From contig NZ_SGNY01000012.1 of the NCBI RefSeq assembly GCF_007002745.1, positions 1 to 64,000 on the forward strand: DNA of 64,000 nt, read 5' to 3'. Position numbers and translations under genes: made by a program. The DNA comes from Martinezella rhizogenes (GTDB lineage Bacteria; Pseudomonadota; Alphaproteobacteria; Rhizobiales; Rhizobiaceae). Position 1 is the stretch's first letter, and each line of letters starts with the position of its first letter. This document shows, piece after piece, positions 45,519-55,201 of the stretch. The notes under the pieces were generated by a model. The model worked only from the letters and a program-made list of their open reading frames with translations. It made no database searches and had not been told where the DNA came from.

Positions 45519-45636
45519 GCAATTCGCGACCAGTCCGGCCCGTTTGGCCACCTATCCCAAACCCTTGAGCTCCCTTTAATCCCCGCAAGTGCTTCCCGCG
45601 GGGTGATGACGCTCGCCATTTTCCGAGGAAACCTCC

Positions 45637-48600
45637 ATGAGCAACGATCCCTTCACTCTCGACATGTTCGGCAGCAGCGCGCTGTCATCAGGCCTCGGCC
45701 TGGGCGTCACACCGTTCGGCGGCTTCGATACGGTCGCGGCCAACGACGATGACCCGGAACCGACGCCGCCCTCTCCCTCCCCGGCCTTGCCGGCCGCGGC
45801 GATAGAACGTCCGGCGCCCCGGCGCCAGGGCAACCGGTGCAACTTCTACCTCGACGATGCGGATCGGGGCTTGGCCGGATCCTGGAAGGATCGCGCTCGC
45901 GCCAATGTTGCGGCGATCCTGATCGCGAACAACATCGAGAAGCAGGATCGGCCAGCCAACGCGAAGGAGCAGGCGCAACTCATCCGCTTCACCGGCTTCG
46001 GCGCCAGCGAACTGGCGAACGGTATGTTCCGCCGCCCCGGCGAAGTCGATTTCCGGGCCGGGTGGGGCGAGCTCGGTGGCTCGCTCGAAAGTGCCGTTTC
46101 AGATGCCGACTACGCGTCGCTCGCCCGCTGCACGCAATATGCCCATTTCACGCCGGAGTTCATCATCCGGGCAATCTGGTCGGGCTTGCAGCGCCTGGGC
46201 TGGTGTGGCGGCCGCATGCTCGAGCCGGGTATCGGTACGGGCCTGTTTCCGGCTCTGATGCCGGCGGCCTTTCGCGACAGGACCTTCGTCACCGGCGTCG
46301 AACTCGATCCCGTCACGGCCCGGATCGTCAAGCTGCTGCAGCCTAAGGCCCGCATCATCAATGGCGATTTTGCGCGCGCCGATCTGGCGCCGATCTACGA
46401 TCTCGCCATTGGCAATCCACCCTTCTCCGATCGCACCGTCCGGTCTGACCGGACCTATCGCTCACTCGGTCTCAGGCTGCACGACTACTTCATCACCCGT
46501 TCGATCGACCTGCTGAAGCCCGGCGCGCTCGCCGCGTTCGTCACCAGTTCCGGCACGATGGACAAGGCCGACGCGACCGCGCGTGAGTACATCGCCAAAA
46601 CCGCCGACCTGATTGCCGCGATCCGATTGCCGGAGGGGAGTTTCCGCCGCGATGCTGGCACGGATGTCGTGGTCGACCTTCTGTTCTTCCGCAAGCGCAA
46701 GGTCGGCGAACCGACAAGCGATCTGTCATGGCTCGATCTCGAGGAGGTGCGGCCCGAAAGCCAAGACGAGGGCGCAGTTCGCGTGAACCGCTGGTTTGCA
46801 GAGCATCCTAATTTCGTCCTCGGCGATCATGCCCTGACCTCCGGACCGTTCGGCGAGACCTATACATGCCAGCCACGCGCTGGCGAGGACCTGCAGGCGG
46901 CTCTAAAGAACGTCGTTCGCCTGCTGCCTGAAGGCCGCTATGACGGTGAGCCGACCGCAATCGACGTCGACCTCGAGGACGAGCTCGGCGAGATCATCGA
47001 TCTTCGCCCCGGTGACGCCAAGGTCCGTGAGGGTAGCTTCTTCATCGATAACAGGCACGGCCTGATGCAGATGGTGGACGGCGCACCCGTGGAGGTCAAA
47101 GTCCGCAAGGGGCGCACCGGGGACGGCATCCCGGAAAAGCACGTCGGGATCATCAAGAAGCTGATCCCAATCCGCGACGCGGTGCGTGAGGTGCTGAGGG
47201 CCCAGGAGCAGGATCGGCCGTGGCGTGATCTGCAGGTTCGCTTGCGCATCGCCTGGTCGAGCTTCGTGCGTGATTTCGGTCCGATCAACCACACCACCGT
47301 CTCGATCAGCGAGGACGAGGAATCCGGCGAGGTGCGCGAAACGCACCGCCGTCCAAACCTGCAGCCTTTCCTCGACGATCCCGATTGCTGGCTGGTCGCC
47401 TCGATCGAGGACTACGACCTCGACACCGATACCGCAAAACCGCGCCCGATCTTTTCCGAACGGGTCATCGCGCCGCCTGCGCCGCCCGAAATCACCAGTG
47501 CGGCGGATGCGTTGGCCGTGGTGCTCAACGAACGTGGCCGCGTCGATGTCGAGCATATCGCCGAACTGCTGCACAGACATGCCGATGCCGTCGTCGACGA
47601 GCTCGGCGATGCGATTTTCCAGGATCCCGCCGATGGCTCCTGGCAGACGTCGGATGCCTACCTCTCCGGTGCGGTCCGCACCAAGCTTGGTGTCGCCGAA
47701 GCTGCCGCGGCACTCGATCCAGCCTACGAGCGTAACGTCCGCGCGCTTCAGGCAGTCCAACCCGCCGATCTTCGCCCGTCCGACATCACCGCACGTCTCG
47801 GTGCGCCCTGGATTCCGGCCAGCGACGTCGTCGCCTTCGTGAAGGAGATGATGGGTGCCGAGATCAGGATCCACCATATGCCGGAATTGGGCAGCTGGAC
47901 GGTGGAAGCACGGCAGCTTGGCTACTGCGCCGCCGGCACATCGGAGTGGGGCACCAGCCGCCGTGATGCCGGCGAGTTGCTCGGCGACGCGCTGAACAGC
48001 CGTGTTCCCCAGATTTTCGATATCTACAAGGATGCCGGTGGCGAGCGGAGGGTCCTGAACGTCGTCGATACCGAGGCGGCGCGCGACAAGCTGCAGAAAA
48101 TCAAGGAAGCCTTCCAAAACTGGGTTTGGACCGATCCGGATCGCACCGACCGGCTGGCGCGGGTCTATAACGACCGGTTCAACAACATCGCGCCTCGAAA
48201 ATTCGACGGATCGCATCTGAAACTTCCCGGCGCCTCTGGCGCCTTTGTTCTTTATGGGCACCAGAAACGCGGCATCTGGCGGATCATCTCCTCCGGATCG
48301 ACCTATCTCGCCCACGCCGTCGGCGCGGGCAAGACGATGACGATGGCGGCCGCGATCATGGAACAACGACGTCTCGGCCTGATCGCCAAGGCGATGCTGG
48401 TCGTCCCTGGTCATTGCCTGGCGCAGGCGGCGCGGGAATTTCTGGCACTCTATCCCAATGCCCGGATCCTCGTCGCCGACGAGACCAACTTCACCAAGGA
48501 CAAACGGCTTCGCTTTTTGAGCCGGGCAGCGACCGCGACCTGGGATGCGATCATTATCACGCACTCGGCCTTCAGGTTCATCGCCGTGCCGTCCGCCTTC

Positions 48601-50745
48601 GAACAACAGATGATCCACGATGAGTTGGAGCTCTACGAGGATCTGCTGACCAAGGTGGACAGCGAGGACCGCGTGTCGCGCAAGCGCCTCGAGCGACTGA
48701 AGGAAAGCTTGCAGGAACGGCTGGAAGGGCTCGCGACCCGCAAGGACGATCTGCTCACAATCTCCGAGATCGGTGTCGACCAGATCATCGTCGACGAGGC
48801 GCAAGAGTTCCGCAAGCTTTCCTTCGCGACCAACATGTCGACGCTGAAGGGTATCGACCCGAACGGCTCGCAGCGCGCCTGGGACCTCTATGTGAAGTCC
48901 CGGTTCCTCGAAACGAAGAACCCGGGCCGCGCGCTGGTGCTCGCCTCCGGCACGCCGATCACCAACACACTCGGTGAGATGTTCTCGATCCAGCGCCTGC
49001 TCGGCCACGAGGCTCTCGCCGAGCGCGGCTTACACGAATTCGATGCCTGGGCGTCCTGCTTCGGCGATACGACGACCGAGCTGGAGATCCAGCCGTCCGG
49101 CAAATACAAGCCGGTCAGCCGCTTCGCGAGCTTCGTCAATGTGCCCGAACTGATCGCCATGTTCCGGGCTTTCGCCGACGTCGTCATGCCGGCGGATCTC
49201 CGCGAATACGTCAAGGTGCCTGATATCTCCACCGGCCGACGGCAGATCCTGACCGTCAAGCCGACGCCGGCGTTCAAGGCCTATCAGCAGATCCTCGATG
49301 CCCGCATCAAGGCGATCGAGATGCGCGAGGGACCGGCTGAGCCCGGCGACGATATCCTGCTCTCGGTCATTACCGACGGTCGCCATGCGGCGATCGATCT
49401 CCGCCTCGTGATACCGGCCAACGACAATGAGGAGGACAACAAGCTCAACCTCCTCGTCCGCAATGCCTTCCGCATCTGGCAAGAGACGAGCGACGATACC
49501 TACGTCCGGCCGGACGGCAAACCCTTTGACCTGCCCGGCGCCGCGCAGATGATCTTCAGCGATCTCGGCACGATCAACGTCGAGAAGACCCGCGGCTTTT
49601 CCGCCTACCGCTGGATTCGCGACGAGTTTGTGCGGCTGGGCGTTCCCCCGTCCGAAATCGCCTTCATGCAGGACTACAAGAAGACCGAGGCCAAGCAACG
49701 GCTCTTCGCCGACGTGCGCGCCGGCCGAATTCGGTTCCTGATCGGATCGTCGGAGACGATGGGAACGGGCGTGAACGCTCAAGCGCGGCTGAAAGCGCTG
49801 CATCACCTCGATGTGCCGTGGCTGCCGTCGCACATCGAGCAGCGCGAAGGCCGCATCGTCCGGCAGGGTAATCAGCACGATGTCGTCGACATTTTCGCCT
49901 ATGCGACCGAGGGCAGCCTCGACGCTTCCATGTGGCAGAACAACGAGCGCAAGGCCCGCTTCATCGCCGCCGCGCTCAGCGGAGATACTTCGATCCGCCG
50001 GCTCGAAGACTTCGGTGAAGGGCAGGCGAACCAGTTCGCCATGGCCAAGGCAATCGCCTCCGGCGACGAGCGGCTGATGCAGAAAGCGGGTCTCGAAGCC
50101 GATATCGCGCGACTGGAACGGTTGCGCGCCGCCCATGACGATGACCAGTATGCGGTGCGCCGGCAGATGCGCGATGCCGAGCGTGACATCGAGACGTCGA
50201 CCCGCCGCATCGGCGAGATCGGCCAGGATATCGGTCGGCTCGTTCCGACCGCCGGCGATGCCTTCGCGATGACCGTGCTGGGCAAGCTTCACCATGAGCG
50301 CAAGGAAGCCGGTCGCGCGCTGATGAAGGAGGTTCTCACGCTCCTCCAGCTCCAACAGGAGGGCGAGGTTCACCTCGCATCTATCGGCGGTTTCGATCTT
50401 GTCTATGAGGGAGAGCGCTTCGGAAAGGGCGACGGCTATCGCTACGCCACCACGCTCCAGCGCACAGGCGCCGCCTACGAGATTGACCTTGCGGTCACAG
50501 TGACACCGCTCGGCGCCATCTCCCGCCTCGAGCATGCGCTCGACGGGTTCGAGGAGGAACGCGAGCGTTATCGCCATCGCCTCGATGATGCGCACCGGCG
50601 GCTCGTCTCCTATCGCTCGCGCGAAGGCGGCACTTTCGCCTTCGCCGACGAACTTGCCGAAAAGCGCCGACAGCTTCGTGACGTCGAGGACGCTCTTGCC
50701 GCCGCGTCAGTTCAGAACGACGCCGCCTCGGCGGAGTCTGCTTGA
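45637..50745 (+). CDS. Giant DNA methylase-helicase fusion protein
   Basis: The 1702-residue protein combines an N6-adenine methyltransferase with a superfamily 2 helicase. The methylase part (about 90-400) has the SAM motif LEPGIGTG at 195-202 and the catalytic GNPPFS with N260. The helicase part has GHQKRGIW, Walker A VGAGKT near 896-901, DEAQ at 1053-1056 and, near 1400, GTGVNAQARLKAL with QREGRIVRQGN. A long charged coiled-coil tail follows (about 1500-1702). Such proteins are conserved on rhizobial plasmids; proposed roles are protection from restriction or transfer-associated DNA processing. No specificity subunit or nuclease is adjacent, so it is not a standard restriction system. Confidence 0.92.
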   Translation: MSNDPFTLDMFGSSALSSGLGLGVTPFGGFDTVAANDDDPEPTPPSPSPALPAAAIERPAPRRQGNRCNFYLDDADRGLAGSWKDRARANVAAILIANNIEKQDRPANAKEQAQLIRFTGFGASELANGMFRRPGEVDFRAGWGELGGSLESAVSDADYASLARCTQYAHFTPEFIIRAIWSGLQRLGWCGGRMLEPGIGTGLFPALMPAAFRDRTFVTGVELDPVTARIVKLLQPKARIINGDFARADLAPIYDLAIGNPPFSDRTVRSDRTYRSLGLRLHDYFITRSIDLLKPGALAAFVTSSGTMDKADATAREYIAKTADLIAAIRLPEGSFRRDAGTDVVVDLLFFRKRKVGEPTSDLSWLDLEEVRPESQDEGAVRVNRWFAEHPNFVLGDHALTSGPFGETYTCQPRAGEDLQAALKNVVRLLPEGRYDGEPTAIDVDLEDELGEIIDLRPGDAKVREGSFFIDNRHGLMQMVDGAPVEVKVRKGRTGDGIPEKHVGIIKKLIPIRDAVREVLRAQEQDRPWRDLQVRLRIAWSSFVRDFGPINHTTVSISEDEESGEVRETHRRPNLQPFLDDPDCWLVASIEDYDLDTDTAKPRPIFSERVIAPPAPPEITSAADALAVVLNERGRVDVEHIAELLHRHADAVVDELGDAIFQDPADGSWQTSDAYLSGAVRTKLGVAEAAAALDPAYERNVRALQAVQPADLRPSDITARLGAPWIPASDVVAFVKEMMGAEIRIHHMPELGSWTVEARQLGYCAAGTSEWGTSRRDAGELLGDALNSRVPQIFDIYKDAGGERRVLNVVDTEAARDKLQKIKEAFQNWVWTDPDRTDRLARVYNDRFNNIAPRKFDGSHLKLPGASGAFVLYGHQKRGIWRIISSGSTYLAHAVGAGKTMTMAAAIMEQRRLGLIAKAMLVVPGHCLAQAAREFLALYPNARILVADETNFTKDKRLRFLSRAATATWDAIIITHSAFRFIAVPSAFEQQMIHDELELYEDLLTKVDSEDRVSRKRLERLKESLQERLEGLATRKDDLLTISEIGVDQIIVDEAQEFRKLSFATNMSTLKGIDPNGSQRAWDLYVKSRFLETKNPGRALVLASGTPITNTLGEMFSIQRLLGHEALAERGLHEFDAWASCFGDTTTELEIQPSGKYKPVSRFASFVNVPELIAMFRAFADVVMPADLREYVKVPDISTGRRQILTVKPTPAFKAYQQILDARIKAIEMREGPAEPGDDILLSVITDGRHAAIDLRLVIPANDNEEDNKLNLLVRNAFRIWQETSDDTYVRPDGKPFDLPGAAQMIFSDLGTINVEKTRGFSAYRWIRDEFVRLGVPPSEIAFMQDYKKTEAKQRLFADVRAGRIRFLIGSSETMGTGVNAQARLKALHHLDVPWLPSHIEQREGRIVRQGNQHDVVDIFAYATEGSLDASMWQNNERKARFIAAALSGDTSIRRLEDFGEGQANQFAMAKAIASGDERLMQKAGLEADIARLERLRAAHDDDQYAVRRQMRDAERDIETSTRRIGEIGQDIGRLVPTAGDAFAMTVLGKLHHERKEAGRALMKEVLTLLQLQQEGEVHLASIGGFDLVYEGERFGKGDGYRYATTLQRTGAAYEIDLAVTVTPLGAISRLEHALDGFEEERERYRHRLDDAHRRLVSYRSREGGTFAFADELAEKRRQLRDVEDALAAASVQNDAASAESA

Positions 50746-50923
50746 ATGGAATCGCGGTTTTGATGCGACGCAGCATTTGCATAGCTGCATTGCACAATAT
50801 TTGCTTTCCTTCCGACCGAAATTTGAGCATAGTGCTCACAGCTGATGCACATGGCGGTTTTCCTCCCAGTGCCGCCGCAGCAGCTGTTCCCCTCTGGAGG
50901 TTTAAATTACCTTCATACCTATA

Positions 50924-50956
50924 GGGCCCGAGTTTTCTCGTGGCCCTCTTTTTTTG
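50924..50956 (+). terminator. Rho-independent terminator
   Basis: GGGCCCGAG and CTCG-T-GGCCC form a strong hairpin around a TTTT loop, followed by TCTTTTTTT. It lies 180 bases after the methylase-helicase stop and would end that transcript. A short stretch before it (50880-50923) contains GGAGGTTTAAATTACC and could belong to a small RNA. The rest of 50746-51019 holds no recognised gene. Confidence 0.75.
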
Positions 50957-51019
50957 TCCTGATTTCCGTTCATCGAAGCGACCCCTACGACGGTCATCCT
51001 CGTCGCGGTTTTCCCCCGC

Positions 51020-51297
51020 TCAGGTAATCACCTCGACGCGCTCCATCTTTTCGATCAGCCGCCCGCTCATATCCTCCGGGTCGTTCAGGACGGTCACGAA
51101 GTCGGAGAGGCTCGGATTCTTCAAACCGACTTTGTAGATCGCAACCCCGCTTCGACATTCTCGTCCATGGCCTTCAGCCCCTCGAAATGTCGGGAGGCCT
51201 CCTGCCAGGCGAGCCCCAAAGTCTCGGTGAACGCAAGGATCTCGTCTGTTCCCGGAACGACCTGATAGGCAAATATCTCTTTTGTATCGTGCATCGA
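51020..51297 (-). pseudogene. Small ORF interrupted by a single-base frameshift
   Basis: From an ATG at 51297 behind AAGGAGG the frame reads 58 codons and stops at 51121. Shifting frame at the GGGG run near 51146-51150 restores a continuous reading (VAIYKVGLKNPSLSDFVTVL, then RLIEKMERVEVIT) to a stop at 51020-51022. An intact version would be about 92 residues. The loss of one G/C base in a homopolymer explains it, either a true mutation or a sequencing error. The family is not recognised. Confidence 0.6.
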
Positions 51298-51645
51298 AAC
51301 CTCCTTGAGCTGCGACAGCCTAAGGCGCGTTTCCGGTTGCTGTGAACTATCAAAAGTGTGAGCGGCAGTTTCCGGAAGGAGGGAGGACAAAAAGAAGGAA
51401 GAGGGAAAAGAAACCGGTCGCAGATCGGTCTTCCAGTCGCCGCTTGCGCTCAACCGCCGCCTGCGCATCCCGGCCACTCGTCCCGCGCAGGGCTGTTAGC
51501 CCCGCTCGGACATCGCAGCAGGGACGCTCGGCCGCAGTTGCGCCGGGCCGCCCGCCCCGCGGTCCGGGAGGTGTCTTCGAAAGAAACGAAGACAGGAAGG
51601 ACCGGCAAGCGAGCCGTGTCCCGCATCTCGGAAGAGGAAAATCCC
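51298..51645. other. G+C-rich leader region upstream of the ParB-like gene
   Basis: The plus-strand frame is open through this region, but the composition is non-coding in style and the ParB similarity begins only at the ATG at 51646. A divergent promoter for the small minus-strand ORF is expected near 51310-51350. The stretch before 51560 (CGCGGTCCGGGAGGTGTC) resembles the end of the TOPRIM gene region (CGGCCCGGGAGGTGTC, 44404 onward). Confidence 0.4.
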
Positions 51646-53397
51646 ATGCACATCATGAAGGTCGATCCGCGCTCGTTGAAGGACAACCCGGACAATACTC
51701 GTCAGTCGAAATCCACCCCGCAGGCTGATGCGCTGCTGCTCGCGACCATCAAAGCCGTCGGCATCATCCAGCCGCCCGTCATCTTTCCGCAAAGCGATGG
51801 CGGAAACGGCTACGTCATCGAAGCCGGCCATCGGCGGACCCGCATGGCGATCGCCGCGGGCCTTGAGGAAATCGAGGTTCTCGTGGTCGAAGCCGCTAAC
51901 GATAATGGCGCCATGCGGTCCATGGTCGAGAACATCGCCAGGGAGCCGCTCAACCCCGTCGACCAGTGGCGCGGCATCGAACGCCTGATCGCACTCGACT
52001 GGACCGAGGAAGCGATTGCGGTCGCACTTGCCCTCCCCGTCCGGCAGATTCGCAAGTTGCGGCTGCTCGCCAATGTCTTTCCGGCGATGCTCGACCAAAT
52101 GGCGCTCGGCGACATGCCGAACGAGCAGCAGCTTCGAACGATCGCGGCGGCACACCTCGATGAGCAGAAGGAAGTCTGGAAGGCGCAGAAGCCGAAGAAG
52201 GGCCAGCCTGCCACGTGGTTCCAGATCGCCAACGCGCTGAGCAAGACCCGCATGTACGCAAAGGATGCGAGCTTCGGCGACGATCTCAGGGAAGCCTATG
52301 GCATCGAATGGATCGAGGATCTGTTTGCCCCTGCCGATGAGGACAGCCGCTACACCACCAACGTCGAAGCCTATCTCGGCGCCCAGCAGGAGTGGATGAC
52401 CAACAATCTGCCGAAGAAGGGCGTGATCGCCGAGGTCACGCAATGGGGTGACGTAAAGCTGCCGCAGAAGGCCAGCCGCGTTTATGGCAAGCCAGGCAAG
52501 GGCGACCACACCGCAATGTACCTGGATCGGAACGGCAAGGTTCAGACCGTGCATTACCGGATGCCGGAGGAGAAGAAGACGGCGGGCAAGAGAGCGGTCG
52601 TTGGAGGTGGTGCCACCGCTGGCGACGATGTGATCGACGCGCCGAAACAGCGTCCGGATGTCACGCAAAAGGGCCACGACATGATCGGTGACCTCAGGAC
52701 CGACGCGCTGCACGAAGCGCTCGCTCGCGCGCCGATCGAGGACGACACGCTGACGGCGCTCCTCGTGCTCGCCTTCGCCGGCTTGAATGTACGGGTCGAC
52801 TCCGGGGCAAACGACACCGTCTTCGGCACGAAGCGGTTCGCTCGCCATGCGGTTCGGTTGCTCGACTCTGACGGTAAGCTGTCCTTCGAGATCGACACGT
52901 TGCGGGTTGCCGCCCGCTCGATGCTGGTCGATGTGCTCTCTTGCCGCCGCGGCATGTCGAACAGCGGGATCGTGTCACGTATCGCCGGCGAGGCCATCGG
53001 CGCCGATGGATATCTCCCGAACATGGGCACCGAAGATTTCCTGCTTTGCCTGTCGCGGGCGGCGCTTGAGGCGTCGTGCAAGGACACCCCGGTTCTGCCG
53101 CGCCCGAAGGTCCGCGAGACCCGCGCAGCACTCGTCGAGCACTTCAAGGAAGGGCACTTCGTCCACCCGGCAGCCCTGTTCGCGCCCGATCCGAAGGAAC
53201 TTGCCGACCTGATCAAGAAAGGCGAGATCGTCGAAGAGGAGGACAGCGTCACCACTGAAGAAACGAGCGATGGTCTTGGCGAACTCGCGGACGACAGCGC
53301 CGCCGGCGAGGCCGCCGAACTTGACGCCCCCGATCCGGAGGCCGACGACGGGGCTCCTGACGAGGACGAAACCGCCTACGGCATTGCGGCCGAATAG
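51646..53397 (+). CDS. ParB/Spo0J-like nuclease-fold protein
   Basis: The 583-residue protein begins at the ATG at 51646 after GAGGAAAAT. The N-terminal 100 residues are ParB-like (SLKDNPDNTRQSK, IKAVGIIQPPVI, VIEAGHRRTRMAIAAGL, MVENIAREPLNPVDQWRGI). A KorB-type HTH follows (LDWTEEAIAVALALPVRQIRKLRLLANV). A long C-terminal part is particular to plasmid proteins of this type and ends in a strongly acidic tail. No ParA partner is adjacent, so a role in segregation is not certain; many such proteins accompany methylase-helicase and ArdC genes. Confidence 0.88.
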   Translation: MHIMKVDPRSLKDNPDNTRQSKSTPQADALLLATIKAVGIIQPPVIFPQSDGGNGYVIEAGHRRTRMAIAAGLEEIEVLVVEAANDNGAMRSMVENIAREPLNPVDQWRGIERLIALDWTEEAIAVALALPVRQIRKLRLLANVFPAMLDQMALGDMPNEQQLRTIAAAHLDEQKEVWKAQKPKKGQPATWFQIANALSKTRMYAKDASFGDDLREAYGIEWIEDLFAPADEDSRYTTNVEAYLGAQQEWMTNNLPKKGVIAEVTQWGDVKLPQKASRVYGKPGKGDHTAMYLDRNGKVQTVHYRMPEEKKTAGKRAVVGGGATAGDDVIDAPKQRPDVTQKGHDMIGDLRTDALHEALARAPIEDDTLTALLVLAFAGLNVRVDSGANDTVFGTKRFARHAVRLLDSDGKLSFEIDTLRVAARSMLVDVLSCRRGMSNSGIVSRIAGEAIGADGYLPNMGTEDFLLCLSRAALEASCKDTPVLPRPKVRETRAALVEHFKEGHFVHPAALFAPDPKELADLIKKGEIVEEEDSVTTEETSDGLGELADDSAAGEAAELDAPDPEADDGAPDEDETAYGIAAE

Positions 53398-53426
53398 CCT
53401 CCCTTCCCTTCTCATCCGATCGACAA

Positions 53427-53452
53427 CCGCCGCCGGCCATCACCGGCGGCGG
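53427..53452 (+). terminator. Strong hairpin after the ParB-like gene
   Basis: CCGCCGCCGG and CCGGCGGCGG form a perfect 10-bp stem with a six-base loop, followed by CTTCGTTT, a weak T-rich tail. It may act as a terminator or attenuator between the ParB-like gene and the next transcript. Confidence 0.5.
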
Positions 53453-53492
53453 CTTCGTTTCCATGAACCGCAGAATTCCAAGGAGATGTCTT

Positions 53493-53969
53493 ATGTCTGC
53501 GTCCCTGATCTACGACCTCGCCCCGATCGGCTCCATCGTCGCCTGGTCCGACGGCAGCCCTCGGCCGCCCGAGCGTTTCAAGAAGAAGCTGGCGGCCTGG
53601 CAAACCCGCAACAGCAAAGGCCGCCTGATCCGCAAGGAGGGTCCGCGCCAATCCGGAAATTACGCCTCGCCCGGGCATTTCACGCTGCATGAGGCTGATT
53701 TCGGCGGAAAGAATACCGTCGTCATGCGCATTCACCGAACCTTCGGTCTCGATTCCGATCTCGCCTTCAAGGTTCTCGAACGCCCCGCACTCGGTTCTAT
53801 CCGCCTCTTCGATCGCGCCGGTGCGAACGCGGAGCTTGTCCATCTCGCCGGCAATCACGAGGCGGCGGTGGCCTGGCTGAAAGAGCATGGATACCCGAAT
53901 GCCATCCTCGAAGAGGTGACCGCCGACGAGGTCGCGGCGGCTCATGTCGAAGGGAGGGTTGCCGCATGA
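53493..53969 (+). CDS. Hypothetical plasmid protein (158 aa)
   Basis: The ATG at 53493 follows AAGGAG. The product starts SASLIYDLAPIGSIVAWSDG and continues with RPPERFKKKLAAWQTRNSKG, with a compact HLAGNHEAAVAWLKEHGYP near the end. I recall similar proteins in rhizobial plasmid blocks but no named domain. It overlaps the next gene by four bases (ATGA), so the two are translationally coupled. No signal peptide or membrane helix is present. Confidence 0.7.
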   Translation: MSASLIYDLAPIGSIVAWSDGSPRPPERFKKKLAAWQTRNSKGRLIRKEGPRQSGNYASPGHFTLHEADFGGKNTVVMRIHRTFGLDSDLAFKVLERPALGSIRLFDRAGANAELVHLAGNHEAAVAWLKEHGYPNAILEEVTADEVAAAHVEGRVAA

Positions 53970-54853
53970 GCACGCCCGATCTTCAACACGACAGGGTTCC
54001 TACCGCCGACGACTCCGCGGTGAAATTCGGCGTCAGCGCGGACGGCTTTCCGGTCGCCCGGATCGCCGATACCTTCCTGGCAATGGTGCCGGCGCGCGAT
54101 GGCGCCAGCTTCCTCGCGAGCGCCTGGCGCCTCACTCGCCCGCTGTCAGAGCTGACGCGGGAGGATTTCCACGGTCACGAAGGGCGCCTCGAAGATGAGA
54201 CAGCGTTCCGCGCGCGCGTGTTCGAGACCGCGCGGCACAGCCATGAACTATCCGCGCTCGGGCGGATCCAGAGCCGCATGGCAGCGACTACGCCATGGGG
54301 TCTGTCGCAGCTCGCGACGATCTACGCCGAGGGGATCGTCTCCCATATGACCGCCGGTCATGGCGGGTTTCATCTGTCGGCCGAACGGAATGCCCGCGTC
54401 CTTCCGATGCTGCGAAAGTCCTTGCCCTGGTACGAGGAGGACGCAGAATGGGCGATTGTCGCCCTCACCTTCCCAGATCTCTTCACGTCCTACGAGCGCA
54501 AATGTGCCGATGAGACGATCCGCAATAGCTGGCCGTCCGCCTGGGAGGCGATCCACGGCCGCGAACTCCAGCCCGGCCAATCCTGGACAAAGGACCGGGA
54601 AGCCTTCGAGCGCAAGCATGCCGGCGACTGGATCGTGATCTCCGCGATCTTTTCCAGCCGCCATGCCGACATGACGGAGGTCATCGCCACGCGAGGCGGC
54701 CGGCGCGATGGGCGGGTGGAGGAGATGCGCTTTCTCGTGCCCCGCGCCGAGTATGCCGCGCGCGACCGCTTCGGTTTCGTCATCGATCCTGACCGTCATA
54801 ATCCCTGTGACGGTCCTTCCAGTTTTGTGGGGTGGCAAGGGAGGGATGCGTGA
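53966..54853 (+). CDS. Hypothetical plasmid protein (295 aa, DUF7007-like)
   Basis: The 295-residue protein contains TPWGLSQLATIYAEGIVSHMTAGHGGFHLSAERN in outline (54290-54390) and LPWYEEDAEWAIVALTFPDLF, a pattern I associate with DUF7007 proteins of alphaproteobacterial plasmids. The His-rich GHGGFH segment is notable, but no metal-enzyme signature is complete. It overlaps the preceding gene by four bases and the following gene by one. Function unknown. Confidence 0.7.
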   Translation: MSTPDLQHDRVPTADDSAVKFGVSADGFPVARIADTFLAMVPARDGASFLASAWRLTRPLSELTREDFHGHEGRLEDETAFRARVFETARHSHELSALGRIQSRMAATTPWGLSQLATIYAEGIVSHMTAGHGGFHLSAERNARVLPMLRKSLPWYEEDAEWAIVALTFPDLFTSYERKCADETIRNSWPSAWEAIHGRELQPGQSWTKDREAFERKHAGDWIVISAIFSSRHADMTEVIATRGGRRDGRVEEMRFLVPRAEYAARDRFGFVIDPDRHNPCDGPSSFVGWQGRDA

Positions 54854-55197
54854 TGGCTGCAATGCCAATCCACCATGCGCAACTGGCGCGTATGGAAGAA
54901 GCGCGGCGGCAGACGCAGCGCCAGCTCGAACTGATCGATCGCCAGGTCTTGCGCCGGATAACATCGATCCTGCCACAGCTCGCGCGCCGGCAAACCGGAT
55001 ATCGGCGCGGAAAGGCGCCGGATACGGGCTTCTTCCTCGAACGTTATCGCAACAATCTCGCCGCCCTGACAGCGGAGCGTCAGCCGGAAGTTGACGCGCT
55101 GACACGAAAGTTGGCTCGGCAGGATGCAGCGATAGCCGCCTTTCGCAAACGGTTCGAACCCGTTGGCGACGCGGCTCAGCCACGAGCGGAGGTCTAG
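54853..55197 (+). CDS. Small coiled-coil hypothetical protein (114 aa)
   Basis: The ATG at 54853 overlaps the previous stop (TGATG). The 114-residue product is rich in Arg, Gln and Leu (LARMEEARRQTQRQLELIDR and EVDALTRKLARQDAAIAAFR) and is probably an alpha-helical coiled coil. No domain is recognised. Its reading is fixed by coupling with its neighbours. Confidence 0.6.
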   Translation: MAAMPIHHAQLARMEEARRQTQRQLELIDRQVLRRITSILPQLARRQTGYRRGKAPDTGFFLERYRNNLAALTAERQPEVDALTRKLARQDAAIAAFRKRFEPVGDAAQPRAEV

Positions 55198-55201
55198 CGA
55201 C

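Noticed and set aside
46903..49008. 701-codon open frame on the minus strand opposite the methylase-helicase
   Set aside because: It is the antisense shadow of a high-G+C coding region; the plus strand carries complete methylase and helicase motifs and the antisense protein has none. The same holds for 49030-50595 minus.
50845..51027. 60-codon plus-strand ORF across the terminator hairpin
   Set aside because: It reads straight through a strong rho-independent terminator and has no domain or clear start signal.
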